From assembly GCA_029213065.1 (NCBI GenBank), contig JARGPH010000024.1, forward strand, positions 28,306 through 92,305: a stretch of DNA of 64,000 bases. The letters run 5' to 3'. The DNA comes from Verrucomicrobiales bacterium. GTDB lineage: Bacteria; Verrucomicrobiota; Verrucomicrobiia; Verrucomicrobiales; DEV007. The notes beneath the pieces were generated by a model. The model saw only the letters and a list, made by a program, of their open reading frames with translations, had not been told where the DNA came from and did no database searches. Below are positions 24,434-32,347 of this stretch, piece by piece (the stretch's first letter is position 1; each line of letters starts with the position of its first letter). The position numbers were made by a program, and so were the translations under genes.

Positions 24434-25415
24434 CGATTATGACCGCAATCTGGCATTCGACTCCTCGTTTATTTCGGATGAATTGCAAGCCTTCCTTTTC
24501 TCCCAGAAGGGTGACGATAGTCGCATGAGTGTCAGAGGTTACGGCGTCGGGTGCAATCACGCTTGCTCCAATTCTCTCGGTCAGGCCGAGTCCTGTTTTT
24601 GTCGAGACAATGTGGGAGTAACGCGAGCCGTTCAGCTCGACATATTGTCTCGTATCGCCGGAAGTCGAAATCGCCTGATTCTCAAGGACAATGACCTGGA
24701 GGTTCTTCAACCCGGCATACAGTTCAAGTGTTTCGATCCCGATCTTCCAGCCTTCCTCGTTCGGCGGGGCTTCTCCGACGACAATATCGCCACTTGCCGC
24801 GACGAGGGCGCGGGAAAAACCTCCGTCACGGAGGATATTAAGCGCTTCATCAGCCGCATAACCTTTGGCGATGCCTCCGAGGTCAAAAAGCATTCCATCG
24901 ATCTTTTTGGTGATCGTTTGCGCCGTCTCATCGAGTTCGAGGTTCTGAAATCCGGTTCGCTCTTTCGCTGAGTTGAGTTGTTCCCGAGTCGGCATGCGAC
25001 GGTTTTTCCTCGTCATTCTCCACAGGCGGATGAGAGGTCCCGCGGTGATGTCGAAGGCCCCGTCGGATTCGTGGTGCAGCTTCTCTGCGATCGCAAAGAG
25101 GTTGAATAAATCGTCGCTTACTCCGATCGGGTAGCGCGAAGGGGACTTCGCGAACTGGTTGATCTCAGAATCGGGAAGGTAATCCGAGCAGATCTGATTC
25201 AATTGCGCGACCCGTTTGAATGCCTGATTTATCAACAGGGTCAGTTCGTCGGCTTGACCCTGTTCGGCCCAGACGCGGATCGTGAATTCGGTCCCCATGT
25301 GAGGCTCTTTCACGGTGTGGAGCTCCCATTCATCGGCCCGGCACGACGTGATGAACAGTGATGCTGCGATGATGCAATGAAGCAACGGGCACGGTTTGAT
25401 TCCCGGAATTTGCAT
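24345..25415 (-). CDS. apbE: FAD:protein FMN transferase (ApbE), probable lipoprotein
   Basis: ApbE attaches FMN covalently to threonine residues of electron-transport proteins such as RnfG/NqrC, in the periplasm. The 356-residue protein has a lipobox (LFITSC, Cys about 25) and the family markers HMGTEFTIRVW, YLPDSEINQF, GAFDITAGPLIRLW, FDLGGIAKGYAADEA, SGDIVVGE and the metal-region TSGDTRQYVELNGSRYSHIVSTKTG with DAVTSDTHATIVTLLG. ATG 25415 was chosen because it yields the lipoprotein signal. The tail overlaps nusB. It contains, at 25235-25265, a perfect inverted copy of the 22-bp-spaced AACCCTGTT-type motif. Confidence 0.93.
   Translation of the reverse strand: MQIPGIKPCPLLHCIIAASLFITSCRADEWELHTVKEPHMGTEFTIRVWAEQGQADELTLLINQAFKRVAQLNQICSDYLPDSEINQFAKSPSRYPIGVSDDLFNLFAIAEKLHHESDGAFDITAGPLIRLWRMTRKNRRMPTREQLNSAKERTGFQNLELDETAQTITKKIDGMLFDLGGIAKGYAADEALNILRDGGFSRALVAASGDIVVGEAPPNEEGWKIGIETLELYAGLKNLQVIVLENQAISTSGDTRQYVELNGSRYSHIVSTKTGLGLTERIGASVIAPDAVTSDTHATIVTLLGEKEGLQFIRNKRGVECQIAVIIDDQEVFTRTDGFLRQVRQKVEKEGPFPAP
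25235..25265. repeat. Perfect inverted AACAGGGTC/GACCCTGTT pair inside apbE
   Basis: AACAGGGTC at 25235-25243 and GACCCTGTT at 25257-25265 form a perfect 9-bp inverted repeat, with the two arms starting 22 bp apart. This matches the spacing of the AACCCTGTT copies in intergenic DNA at 15886, 41806, 49270 and 62644. Confidence 0.55.
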
Positions 25416-25460
25416 CGTGAGACTCGTAAAGTAGGGGTGCCGGCTTTCCGGCCGGGACGA

Positions 25461-25490
25461 AAAAAGGCGAACCGTCCGGCTCGCCTTTTT
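25461..25490 (-). terminator. Terminator after the cytochrome-SUMF1 gene
   Basis: A 10-bp perfect stem, 25461-25470 with 25481-25490, and a 10-base loop follow the stop of the minus-strand gene at 25533 by 43 bp. On the minus strand the stem ends in a T run, so it terminates that gene and isolates it from apbE. Confidence 0.85.
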
Positions 25491-25532
25491 CGAAAGTATC
25501 ATGCGGAAATACGCTGAATGTCGTATTTCCGA

Positions 25533-27086
25533 TTATTCGTCACCGCGGCCGAAGCTCCAGCGATCGTGCATTTCCTGCTCTTCAGGAACTGTGAGAGGGC
25601 GGACGATACGGAAACCGAGCCAATGCGCGTCGGTGTGATACCAGATCGACTTTGGCAGCTGAGGATCCTGTGTTTTCCAGTTCTCGTCGGAGAAAACGCG
25701 GCGGGCGGAGCGAAGCTCTTCGGCCGGGTCATACCATGAACCGCCTCGTGCAACCCGTGGATACAGTTTCGTTGGGACTACCAGTGGATTGTCGGAGACA
25801 CCGGTGCGTCCGGCGTAGGCATCAGCCTGATACTGGTCGAGAACCCACTCCATGACGTTTCCGTGCATGTCGTAAAGGCCCCATGGATTGGGCTTTTTGG
25901 TTCCGATTTTCTCGTATCCCACGCGGATCTGCTCGGGGTCGAGAACGGCGTAGTCGGCCAATTCCTCTTCAGGACAGGAGAAGGGACCGGTTGTTCCGGC
26001 GCGGCAGGCATACTCCCACTCCGCTTCGGTAGGGAGGCGGTAGTAGTGACCTGTCTGGGCGCTGAGCCACTGGCAGAACTTATTGGCCGCGTGCTGCGTC
26101 ATGCAGATTGCAGGGTAACCGTCGGTTCCCATGCCGAAGCTCATTTCAGTGTAAGGAGTCGTAGGGCTGGATACCACGTCGACGGACTCGGCATCCGCAG
26201 GAATGTCCTGAGGAGAGCCATCTTTGTTACGGGCGACACCGGTAATCATGAAGGGCTCATACATGTTCCAGGTCACTTCGAATTTACCCATCCAGAATGG
26301 GTCGATTTTGACTTTATGCTGAGGGCCTTCGTCTTCGAAGCGGCCTTTTTCATCTTCAGGGCTGCCCATCATGAACTCGCCGCCTTTGATCGCCACCATG
26401 TCATATTTGACCCCGGTTTTTGGAATCACGTTGGTGTAGTCCTTCATGTCGCCCTCTGCCTTTTCAGGAGAGTTCGCGAGGATGTTTTCGCGGATTGCTT
26501 TGGCGAGAGCAAGGTTGTCACCAAGTGCGCCGTCATCTTCAGCGGCTTCTCCGCCGCCGAGGCTGTTGCCTGCAGGCCAGTCCGCGCCCTGTGATGCCCA
26601 GAGCTTGAGTGTTTCAATCTGCTTGGCAGTGAAAGGGCCACCTTTCATGAGAAGCCCGCGAACGCTTTGAAAAGTCACGCGTGCCTCCTCCTTGAGAGTG
26701 ACGCCGTCGGGCCACTCTGCACCCTGGTCAATCCAGTCGCGAATCAGATTCTGCTGGTGCTCGTTGAGAGGTTTTTTGGGAGGCATCGCCTCATCGCTGT
26801 CCGGTTCATCGAGGTGCACCGTAGTCATCCAGTAGACGGGACTGTTGTTCGCGTTCTTCGCGATGATGACTTCGTCTCCATAGCTGTCTCCTCCGGCGAA
26901 AGCGGCTTCTTTGGTCGACATGTCGTAGTCACCGCCGTCTTTCTTGGCCTTTTCCGGGCTGTGACAGTGAATACAGGCGCCTTCGAAAAGTGGCTTCACC
27001 TGAGTCATGAAGTCTACGTTTTCCGCCTGGATGCTTAGAGGGCCCAATGACCCGACGAGTAAGATTGAAAAGAATTTTCTTCGCAT
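25533..27086 (-). CDS. Exported cytochrome c domain fused to a SUMF1/formylglycine-enzyme-fold domain
   Basis: A 517-residue exported protein. After a signal peptide (1-21), a PSCyt1-type cytochrome domain carries CIHCH (residues 38-42) and a second copy of the helical distal element (PPKKPLNEHQQNLIRDWIDQGAEWP, then LKLWASQGADWP). From about 230 the SUMF1 fold begins with YDMVAIKGGEFMMGSPEDEKGRFEDEGPQHKVKIDPFWMGKFEVTW and continues with YYRLPTEAEWEYACRAG, WGLYDMHGNVMEWVLD, ARGGSWYD and LGFRIVRP. It may serve sulfatase maturation or carbohydrate/peptide binding; SUMF1-fold proteins without the catalytic Cys pair are common. It is expressed alone. Confidence 0.87.
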   Translation of the reverse strand: MRRKFFSILLVGSLGPLSIQAENVDFMTQVKPLFEGACIHCHSPEKAKKDGGDYDMSTKEAAFAGGDSYGDEVIIAKNANNSPVYWMTTVHLDEPDSDEAMPPKKPLNEHQQNLIRDWIDQGAEWPDGVTLKEEARVTFQSVRGLLMKGGPFTAKQIETLKLWASQGADWPAGNSLGGGEAAEDDGALGDNLALAKAIRENILANSPEKAEGDMKDYTNVIPKTGVKYDMVAIKGGEFMMGSPEDEKGRFEDEGPQHKVKIDPFWMGKFEVTWNMYEPFMITGVARNKDGSPQDIPADAESVDVVSSPTTPYTEMSFGMGTDGYPAICMTQHAANKFCQWLSAQTGHYYRLPTEAEWEYACRAGTTGPFSCPEEELADYAVLDPEQIRVGYEKIGTKKPNPWGLYDMHGNVMEWVLDQYQADAYAGRTGVSDNPLVVPTKLYPRVARGGSWYDPAEELRSARRVFSDENWKTQDPQLPKSIWYHTDAHWLGFRIVRPLTVPEEQEMHDRWSFGRGDE

Positions 27087-27227
27087 GAGTGAATAAATTT
27101 AACGGCAATAGTTGCAGATATAGCAGTGAGAATCAAGCAACGTGATAAGGGCATTCAGGTCTTTTTTGCTTCACGGGGTATTGAATCACGATCTTGACGA
27201 TGTTGGATGCGCTGCTTTGGTTAGGGT

Positions 27228-28439
27228 GTGTCGCGCATCCTTCTATCATTCATCTGCTTTTTCTCCGTGATTTCAGGGGGATCACACGGATTTTCCGCAG
27301 AAAGCGATGCCGTTCGCGGTTTTGTGAATGTGGAGCCTTTTGAATTGAGGGTCGAAGCGCTTATCCGCGTTGACGCGTTTCGGGAGCGCTGGAGGATAGA
27401 GGGGGAGACCATTGATGCGGCAGAGAAATCCGTCGTCCTCGACAATCTGCTGACGCTTCTGGAGAGCGGGGTAACCGTAGCCGAAGAAGGCCGGACGATT
27501 GCCTTTCCCGATCAGTCGATTCAGTTCGTGGTTCGCGATGAGGCCAAGGGGTATCTGCCGGATGAAAGAGCTTCGATTCCGGTTGGCGAGGCGCTTGTCG
27601 GGGTCACGCTCTCCGCTGCGGAATCGGGCATTCGCTCCCTCGATGTGGACTGGTTCTGGTTCGGTCCCGAGCAGGAAAAGCTCGTCGTGGAAATCGCGAG
27701 CAGGGGAAAGCCCTCCGCCCGGATCGTGACGCCTCAGGCAACGACGTTCAACTGGGTGCAGTCCGGGGAGATTTCGCTCCCATCGTTGATGCCGGTGCCC
27801 AAGCTTCAGTTGGATGAGACGGCGCCATTTAAGTATCTGCTCTTTGTCGCCATCGCGCTGTTCCTTTTCGCCATTATCACCGTGATCAAAAAGAAGAATC
27901 TTTCCCCCTCGTGGGTATGGTGGCTTTTCCTGGGGGCTCTTGTGCTAGCCTTCGTCTCCTACAAAGTTCGCATTGAAACGGTCGTGATGCCGGGAGCGGA
28001 AACAAAAGAGGAGATCGTCTATTCACTTTTGCGGAACACCTATCACGCTTTCGACTTTCGGGACGAGTCGGCAATTTACGACACCCTTGAGAAAAGTGTC
28101 ACGGGGGCGTTGCTGGAGAAAATCTATCTGGAAATCTATGCCTCACTCAAGTTGGAAAATGCGGGCGGGCCCCGCGTTCGGGTCTACGAGATTGCCCTGC
28201 GTGACGTGGCTGAAGCCTCCAGCGAGGATCCTGATTCCTTCGCAAGCACGGCGGAGTGGGTTACGATCGGCCAGATCACTCACTGGGGACATACTCACGA
28301 GCGTACCAACCGGTATGAAGCGCTCATCACAGCGTCCCTTTCGGGGCGGGAGTGGAAAATCAGTGCGCTGGATTTGCTGAACGAAGAGCGCGTCCAGAAA
28401 GTTTCCCGGCAAAGCGCGACTCCGGAACCGGAAGAATGA
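27228..28439 (+). CDS. Signal-anchored membrane protein of an ABC-transporter operon, function unknown
   Basis: A 403-residue protein with a Sec signal peptide (SRILLSFICFFSVISGGSHGFSA), a beta-rich periplasmic domain (about 25-200), two membrane helices at about 203-222 and 228-248, and a second periplasmic or cytoplasmic domain (about 250-390; KEEIVYSLLRNTYHAFDFRDESAIYDTLEKSVTGALLEKIYLEIYASL). The start is GTG 27228. Its stop codon overlaps the ATPase ATG by 4 bp, so it is part of a three-gene operon. I do not recognise the family; with an adjacent FtsX-type exporter it might be a substrate or a partner in envelope transport. Confidence 0.7.
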   Translation: MSRILLSFICFFSVISGGSHGFSAESDAVRGFVNVEPFELRVEALIRVDAFRERWRIEGETIDAAEKSVVLDNLLTLLESGVTVAEEGRTIAFPDQSIQFVVRDEAKGYLPDERASIPVGEALVGVTLSAAESGIRSLDVDWFWFGPEQEKLVVEIASRGKPSARIVTPQATTFNWVQSGEISLPSLMPVPKLQLDETAPFKYLLFVAIALFLFAIITVIKKKNLSPSWVWWLFLGALVLAFVSYKVRIETVVMPGAETKEEIVYSLLRNTYHAFDFRDESAIYDTLEKSVTGALLEKIYLEIYASLKLENAGGPRVRVYEIALRDVAEASSEDPDSFASTAEWVTIGQITHWGHTHERTNRYEALITASLSGREWKISALDLLNEERVQKVSRQSATPEPEE

Positions 28440-29104
28440 TCACCTGTCGTCATCTTAAATTTGCCTACCCGGGAGAGCGGTTTGCGCTTGAGATCGACGC
28501 GCTCGAGATCAAAAAAGGGGAGAAGGTTGCTTTGGTCGGCGCGAGCGGGTGCGGAAAGACGACCCTGTTCAATCTCATTTCGGGAATACTCATTCCGGAA
28601 AGCGGAGACCTCGAAGTATTCGGCGCGACTCCGTCCGCTCTTTCGGTGTCGGAGAGGCAGCAGTTTCGCATCAGGACGATCGGAATGGTCCCTCAGAATT
28701 TTGAACTGCTCGACTACCTGACGATACGGGAAAACATCGAGCTTCCGTTCCAAATCACCTCGGTGCTGCCGGATAGTTCCGGAATCGCCGCCCGATGTGA
28801 GGAGTTGGCGGAACGCAGCGGGATTACCGGGCAGCTGAACAAATTTCCTCACGAACTTTCGCAGGGCGAACGCCAGCGGGCCGCGATTTGCAGGGGCCTG
28901 ATCGCCTCACCGGCCTTGATTCTTGCGGACGAACCGACCGGCAATCTCGATCCGGGCAATCAGGATAAGCTCGTGAGCCTCCTGCTCGAAGAGGCTGACC
29001 GCCTCGGCTCGACGCTTTTCATGATCACGCACGAACCGGAGCTCGTGCCACGTTTTGATCGGTGCATCGACTTGCTGAAACTGCGAGGGGAGGCCGGGGT
29101 ATGA
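28436..29104 (+). CDS. ABC transporter ATP-binding protein (LolD/MacB-type)
   Basis: A 222-residue ATPase of the type that powers lipoprotein-release and MacB-like exporters. Walker A is GASGCGKTT at residues 35-43, the Q-loop is MVPQNFELLDYLTIRENI, the signature is LSQGERQRA (about 147-155), Walker B is ALILADEPTGNLD and the switch histidine is in MITHEPE. ATG 28436 overlaps the stop of the upstream gene by 4 bp, and its own stop overlaps the permease ATG (29101) by 4 bp, showing tight coupling of the three genes. Confidence 0.93.
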   Translation: MITCRHLKFAYPGERFALEIDALEIKKGEKVALVGASGCGKTTLFNLISGILIPESGDLEVFGATPSALSVSERQQFRIRTIGMVPQNFELLDYLTIRENIELPFQITSVLPDSSGIAARCEELAERSGITGQLNKFPHELSQGERQRAAICRGLIASPALILADEPTGNLDPGNQDKLVSLLLEEADRLGSTLFMITHEPELVPRFDRCIDLLKLRGEAGV

Positions 29105-30288
29105 ATTTTCGCGGGCTCTTCTACCTGGGATCGCGCTACCTCACAAGGCACAAGGCGCGCACCCTCATTCTCGTCTCTGCTTTCACTCTCGTGTGGTTGC
29201 TTCCCTCGCTCATTGCGATGGTGGTTGGTCAGGTCGAAACCCGGATACGGGCACGGGCGGGGGAAACGCCGTTTCTGCTCGGGAAAAACGGCAGTGCGCT
29301 TGAGTTGGTTTTTAACGGTCTCTACTTTACGAAGCCTGAAATCCAGGTGCTCGCTTTTCGGGAGGTTCAGGCGATTCAGGAGGGGGAACTTGCGACAGCA
29401 ATTCCGCTATACTCACGCTTCAGCGCGGGAAAGAACCGGATTGTCGGGACCTCGATCGACTACTTTCTTTTCCGGGAACTGGAGATCGAAAGCGGGCGTC
29501 AGTTGCTCCGCCTCGGTGAGTGCATCGTCGGGGCCAAGGTCGCTGAAGAGAACGGGATCGTCGTTGGTGACTCGGTGATTTCCTCTCCTGAGACGCTCTT
29601 TGATCTGGGTGGAGTCTATCCGCTCAAGATGAAGGTCGTCGGGATTCTCGGCAGCAGTGGAACGCCTGATGACACCGCTGTTTTCGTTGATGTGAAGACG
29701 TGCTGGATCATCGAGGGCCTCGGTCATGGACATGATGAAGCCGATAAACTCGATCCTGACAAACTTCTCACAACCGATGCGGAATCCGGTGTCATTCGGG
29801 TGAATGCATCGGTCGTCGAATATAACGAGATCACCGGGGCAAACGTGGCCAATTTTCACTTTCACGGCGATACGGGAGATCATCCCGTCACTGCCGCCAT
29901 TCTCATTCCTCACGGAACCAAAGAGCAGGCCCTCCTGAAGGGAGCTGTCGCGGCGGACAAGTCGCTTCAGATGGTGAGCCCGACAGAGGAAATGGACGAA
30001 CTCTTTGCGACCGTCTTCAGTGTCCAGCGGGTCGTGCTCTGGATTCTCTTTGCCGTCGGGATCGCTACGATTCTCATCGGAATTCTTGTCTTTCTTCTCT
30101 CTAACCGGCTTCGTAAAGACGAGTTCCGGCAGCTCGGAATGCTCGGAGCGGATCTTTCCACGATGCGGGCGCTCGTCGTTTACGAGGCCGTGTTTGTCAT
30201 CCTCGTGAGTTTGCTCGTCAGTGGGGTGTTGCTCTACCTCTGCTCGCTCGTAACTCCCGGAGTCGTCCGCACTGTTTTGGCGGGCTAA
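29101..30288 (+). CDS. FtsX/MacB-type ABC transporter permease
   Basis: A 395-residue permease with a first membrane helix at residues about 20-40 (TLILVSAFTLVWLLPSLIAMVV), a large periplasmic domain of about 250 residues, and three more helices near the C-terminus (VVLWILFAVGIATILIGILVFLLS, then AVFVILVSLLVSGVLLYL). This one-plus-three topology is that of LolCE/MacB exporters, which move lipoproteins or peptides outward. Together with the ATPase and the anchored protein it forms one operon. The 105-bp tandem repeats follow within 13 bp of its stop. Confidence 0.87.
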   Translation: MNFRGLFYLGSRYLTRHKARTLILVSAFTLVWLLPSLIAMVVGQVETRIRARAGETPFLLGKNGSALELVFNGLYFTKPEIQVLAFREVQAIQEGELATAIPLYSRFSAGKNRIVGTSIDYFLFRELEIESGRQLLRLGECIVGAKVAEENGIVVGDSVISSPETLFDLGGVYPLKMKVVGILGSSGTPDDTAVFVDVKTCWIIEGLGHGHDEADKLDPDKLLTTDAESGVIRVNASVVEYNEITGANVANFHFHGDTGDHPVTAAILIPHGTKEQALLKGAVAADKSLQMVSPTEEMDELFATVFSVQRVVLWILFAVGIATILIGILVFLLSNRLRKDEFRQLGMLGADLSTMRALVVYEAVFVILVSLLVSGVLLYLCSLVTPGVVRTVLAG

Positions 30289-30300
30289 GCGCTGCCGGAT

Positions 30301-30695
30301 CGGCTCCGGGTAGAAATGCTCACGCAGTTTCTCTACGTCTTGTGCATGTAGAGGAATCCGCGAGGATTTCTTCTATGCATCGGGGGCGTCGAATTGAGAG
30401 CGGGTCGGCTCCGCGTAGAAATGCTTACGCAGTTTCTCTACGCCTTGTGCATGTAGAGGAATCCGTGAGGATTTCATCTCTGCATCGGGTTCGTCGGATT
30501 GAGAGCGGGTGGGCTCCGGTTAGAAATGCTCACGCAGTTTCTCTACGCCTGCGCATGTAGAGGAATCCGTGAGGATTTCTTCTCTGCATCGGGGTCGTCG
30601 GATTGAGAGCGGGTGGGCTCCGGGTAGAAATGCTTACGCAGTTTCTCTACGTCTTGTGCATGTAGAGGAATCCGTGAGGATTTCTTCTCTGCAGC
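30301..30695 (+). repeat. Four-copy 105-bp tandem repeat with two hairpins per unit
   Basis: The 433-bp gap between the permease gene and the minus-strand gene ending at 30722 holds four near-identical units: 30301-30405, 30406-30510, 30511-30614 (one base shorter) and the partial 30615-30695. Each unit encodes a first hairpin (GTAGA-AA-TGC...GCA...TCTAC) and a second (GCATGTAGAGGAATCC, a 4-base loop, GGATTTCTTCTATGC in unit 1). Apparent reading frames across the units (for example 30342-30560) are by-products of the repetition. It resembles a BIME/REP-like array rather than a gene. Confidence 0.85.
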
Positions 30696-30721
30696 GACGC
30701 GAAAATCCTTTGAGCCGCCGT

Positions 30722-31264
30722 TTAGCGCCGCGGATTCCTGCTCAGGGCTTTGGGTGGACCCAGAATCTCTTTTAAGATGAGAGCCGTGCGGAGCTGGTTC
30801 CCGTCGCTTAAAGTCTTCGCCAGTGGATGCCGTCCTTTTCTGACGGCTTTTTTGCGGAGTATTGGCGTCACTTTTGGAAGCTCTGGAACCGCTGCGATTC
30901 CACCGAATTCATCGCCGTCGCCCCACGGTTCGTCAGCCTCATCGAATACCTCTTCCACTTTTGGGACCTGAGGAGGAAGCGGAGGCGGCGCTGCGGGGGC
31001 CGTTCTTTGAGCATTGATTTCATCGAGGAGTTCCTTAAACGTCCTCGGAATTTCCTCCTCAACAACTTCAGGGGAGCGCGCGTCCCGGTAAGGCGATTCG
31101 TAGGCGGGTTTCGCAGGCTCGGTGGTTCGACGGGCGCGTGCCACCTCCGCCTTCGCTGCATTCCGCGCACGGCGAATCTCGGCTGCTTCCACGATCCGGT
31201 TTCGCAACCAGCTCAGGAAAGCGATGAAAACCATCGCAAGGGGCAACCAGGGGATATCTTCCAT
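30722..31264 (-). CDS. Membrane-anchored proline/acid-rich hypothetical protein
   Basis: A 180-residue protein with one N-terminal membrane helix (WLPLAMVFIAFLSWL, residues 5-19) followed by a basic coiled-coil-like stretch (RNRIVEAAEIRRARNAAKAEVARARR), then a low-complexity acidic/proline-rich linker and a basic C-terminus (RKKAVRKGRHPLAKTLSDGNQLRTALILKEILGPP). The last part is more conserved-looking than the linker. It lies 21 bp downstream of floA on the same strand, so it may be a partner in flotillin-organised membrane domains, but that is an inference. No family recognised. Confidence 0.6.
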   Translation of the reverse strand: MEDIPWLPLAMVFIAFLSWLRNRIVEAAEIRRARNAAKAEVARARRTTEPAKPAYESPYRDARSPEVVEEEIPRTFKELLDEINAQRTAPAAPPPLPPQVPKVEEVFDEADEPWGDGDEFGGIAAVPELPKVTPILRKKAVRKGRHPLAKTLSDGNQLRTALILKEILGPPKALSRNPRR

Positions 31265-31285
31265 TCGACCTTAAAAGACTTGGAT

Positions 31286-32296
31286 TCAGGAAACCGCGTC
31301 GTCTTCGTCGCTGTCGTTGATCTCCTCGGCAATGCTCGTTCTCATTTCGGTATCGGAGACGATGTTGCGGTAATTGGTGTAGTCCATCACGCCGAGATTT
31401 CCGTTGCGGAACGCTTCCGCGATCGCCTGTGGGACTTCCGCTTCCGCTTCGACCAGTTTGGCGCGCATCTCTTGAGTCCGGGCCGACATTTCCTGCTCGG
31501 TTGCAACCGCGGCAGCGCGTCGAACTTCGGCCTTCGCCTGGGCGACCTGCTTGTCCGCTTCGGCCTGACTCGCCTGCAGCTTGGCTCCAATGTTCTCGCC
31601 CACATCGACGTCGGCGATGTCGATCGAAAGAATTTCAAATGCGGTGTTGGCGTCGAGGCCACGCTCGAGAACGCGGTGGGAAATATGATCCGGATTTTCC
31701 AACACGTCCTTGTGGGACTTGGCAGAACCGATCGAGGTCACGATGCCTTCGTTGACCCGCGCGATGATGGTTTCCTCCGTAGCACCACCGACGAAACGTT
31801 CCAGATTGGTTCGCACCGTAACACGGGCCCTGGCGCGCAGCTGAATGCCGTCACGCGCCACCGCGTCGATTTTCTTTCCATCGCCGGGGCAGTCAATCAC
31901 CTGCGGGTTAATTGAGGTTCGAACCGCCTCGAGCACCGTTTTACTGGTGCCTTTGACAGCGAGGTCAATCGCACAGGCACGGTCAAAAGTGAGCGGGATA
32001 GCCGCCTTGTCAGCGGCAACCATGGCGAGGGTAACGTCTTCAATATGTCCGCCGGCCAGGTAGTGTGCCTCGAGCTGATCGGTTGAGAAATCGAGACCTG
32101 CCTTGGCTGCGGTAATGCGGCTGTCGACGATCAATGAAGCGGGGACTTTTCGAATCCACATCGCGACAAGAGTGAGCAATCCGACCGGAGCGTTTGAGAC
32201 GCGAGCCCGGATCCAGATGCCGATGAACTTCATCAGGATAATTCCGAGAACCAGAATTACGACAATTGCGACGCCGCCAATGATATATGATGTCAT
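31286..32296 (-). CDS. floA: Flotillin-like protein FloA
   Basis: FloA organises membrane microdomains and influences membrane fluidity and signalling protein assembly. The 336-residue protein starts with a membrane helix ([25 protein letters not shown]), then the family core: [20 protein letters not shown], the SPFH-like domain with [38 protein letters not shown] and the [32 protein letters not shown] coiled coil. The length and motifs match the UPF0365/FloA family. It is followed by the single-helix protein at 30722. Confidence 0.93.
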   Translation of the reverse strand: MTSYIIGGVAIVVILVLGIILMKFIGIWIRARVSNAPVGLLTLVAMWIRKVPASLIVDSRITAAKAGLDFSTDQLEAHYLAGGHIEDVTLAMVAADKAAIPLTFDRACAIDLAVKGTSKTVLEAVRTSINPQVIDCPGDGKKIDAVARDGIQLRARARVTVRTNLERFVGGATEETIIARVNEGIVTSIGSAKSHKDVLENPDHISHRVLERGLDANTAFEILSIDIADVDVGENIGAKLQASQAEADKQVAQAKAEVRRAAAVATEQEMSARTQEMRAKLVEAEAEVPQAIAEAFRNGNLGVMDYTNYRNIVSDTEMRTSIAEEINDSDEDDAVS

Positions 32297-32347
32297 GAAA
32301 GAATGATAGAGTAGAGCAAGGGGTGGGGGTAAAGGAAATAAGTAACC

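Noticed and set aside
25461-25490. Terminator of apbE
   Set aside because: It lies upstream of the apbE start and its T run is on the minus strand after the cytochrome-SUMF1 gene, so it belongs to that gene.
30301-30695. CRISPR array
   Set aside because: The units are contiguous, without variable spacers, and there are no cas genes.
30342-30775. Apparent reading frames inside the 105-bp tandem repeats
   Set aside because: They arise from repetition of the same nucleotide unit; the products are repetitive and have no coding signal, and the units are better explained by hairpins.
30827-31915. 362-residue plus-strand frame
   Set aside because: It lies across floA and the gene after it on the opposite strand; floA is clearly the real gene.
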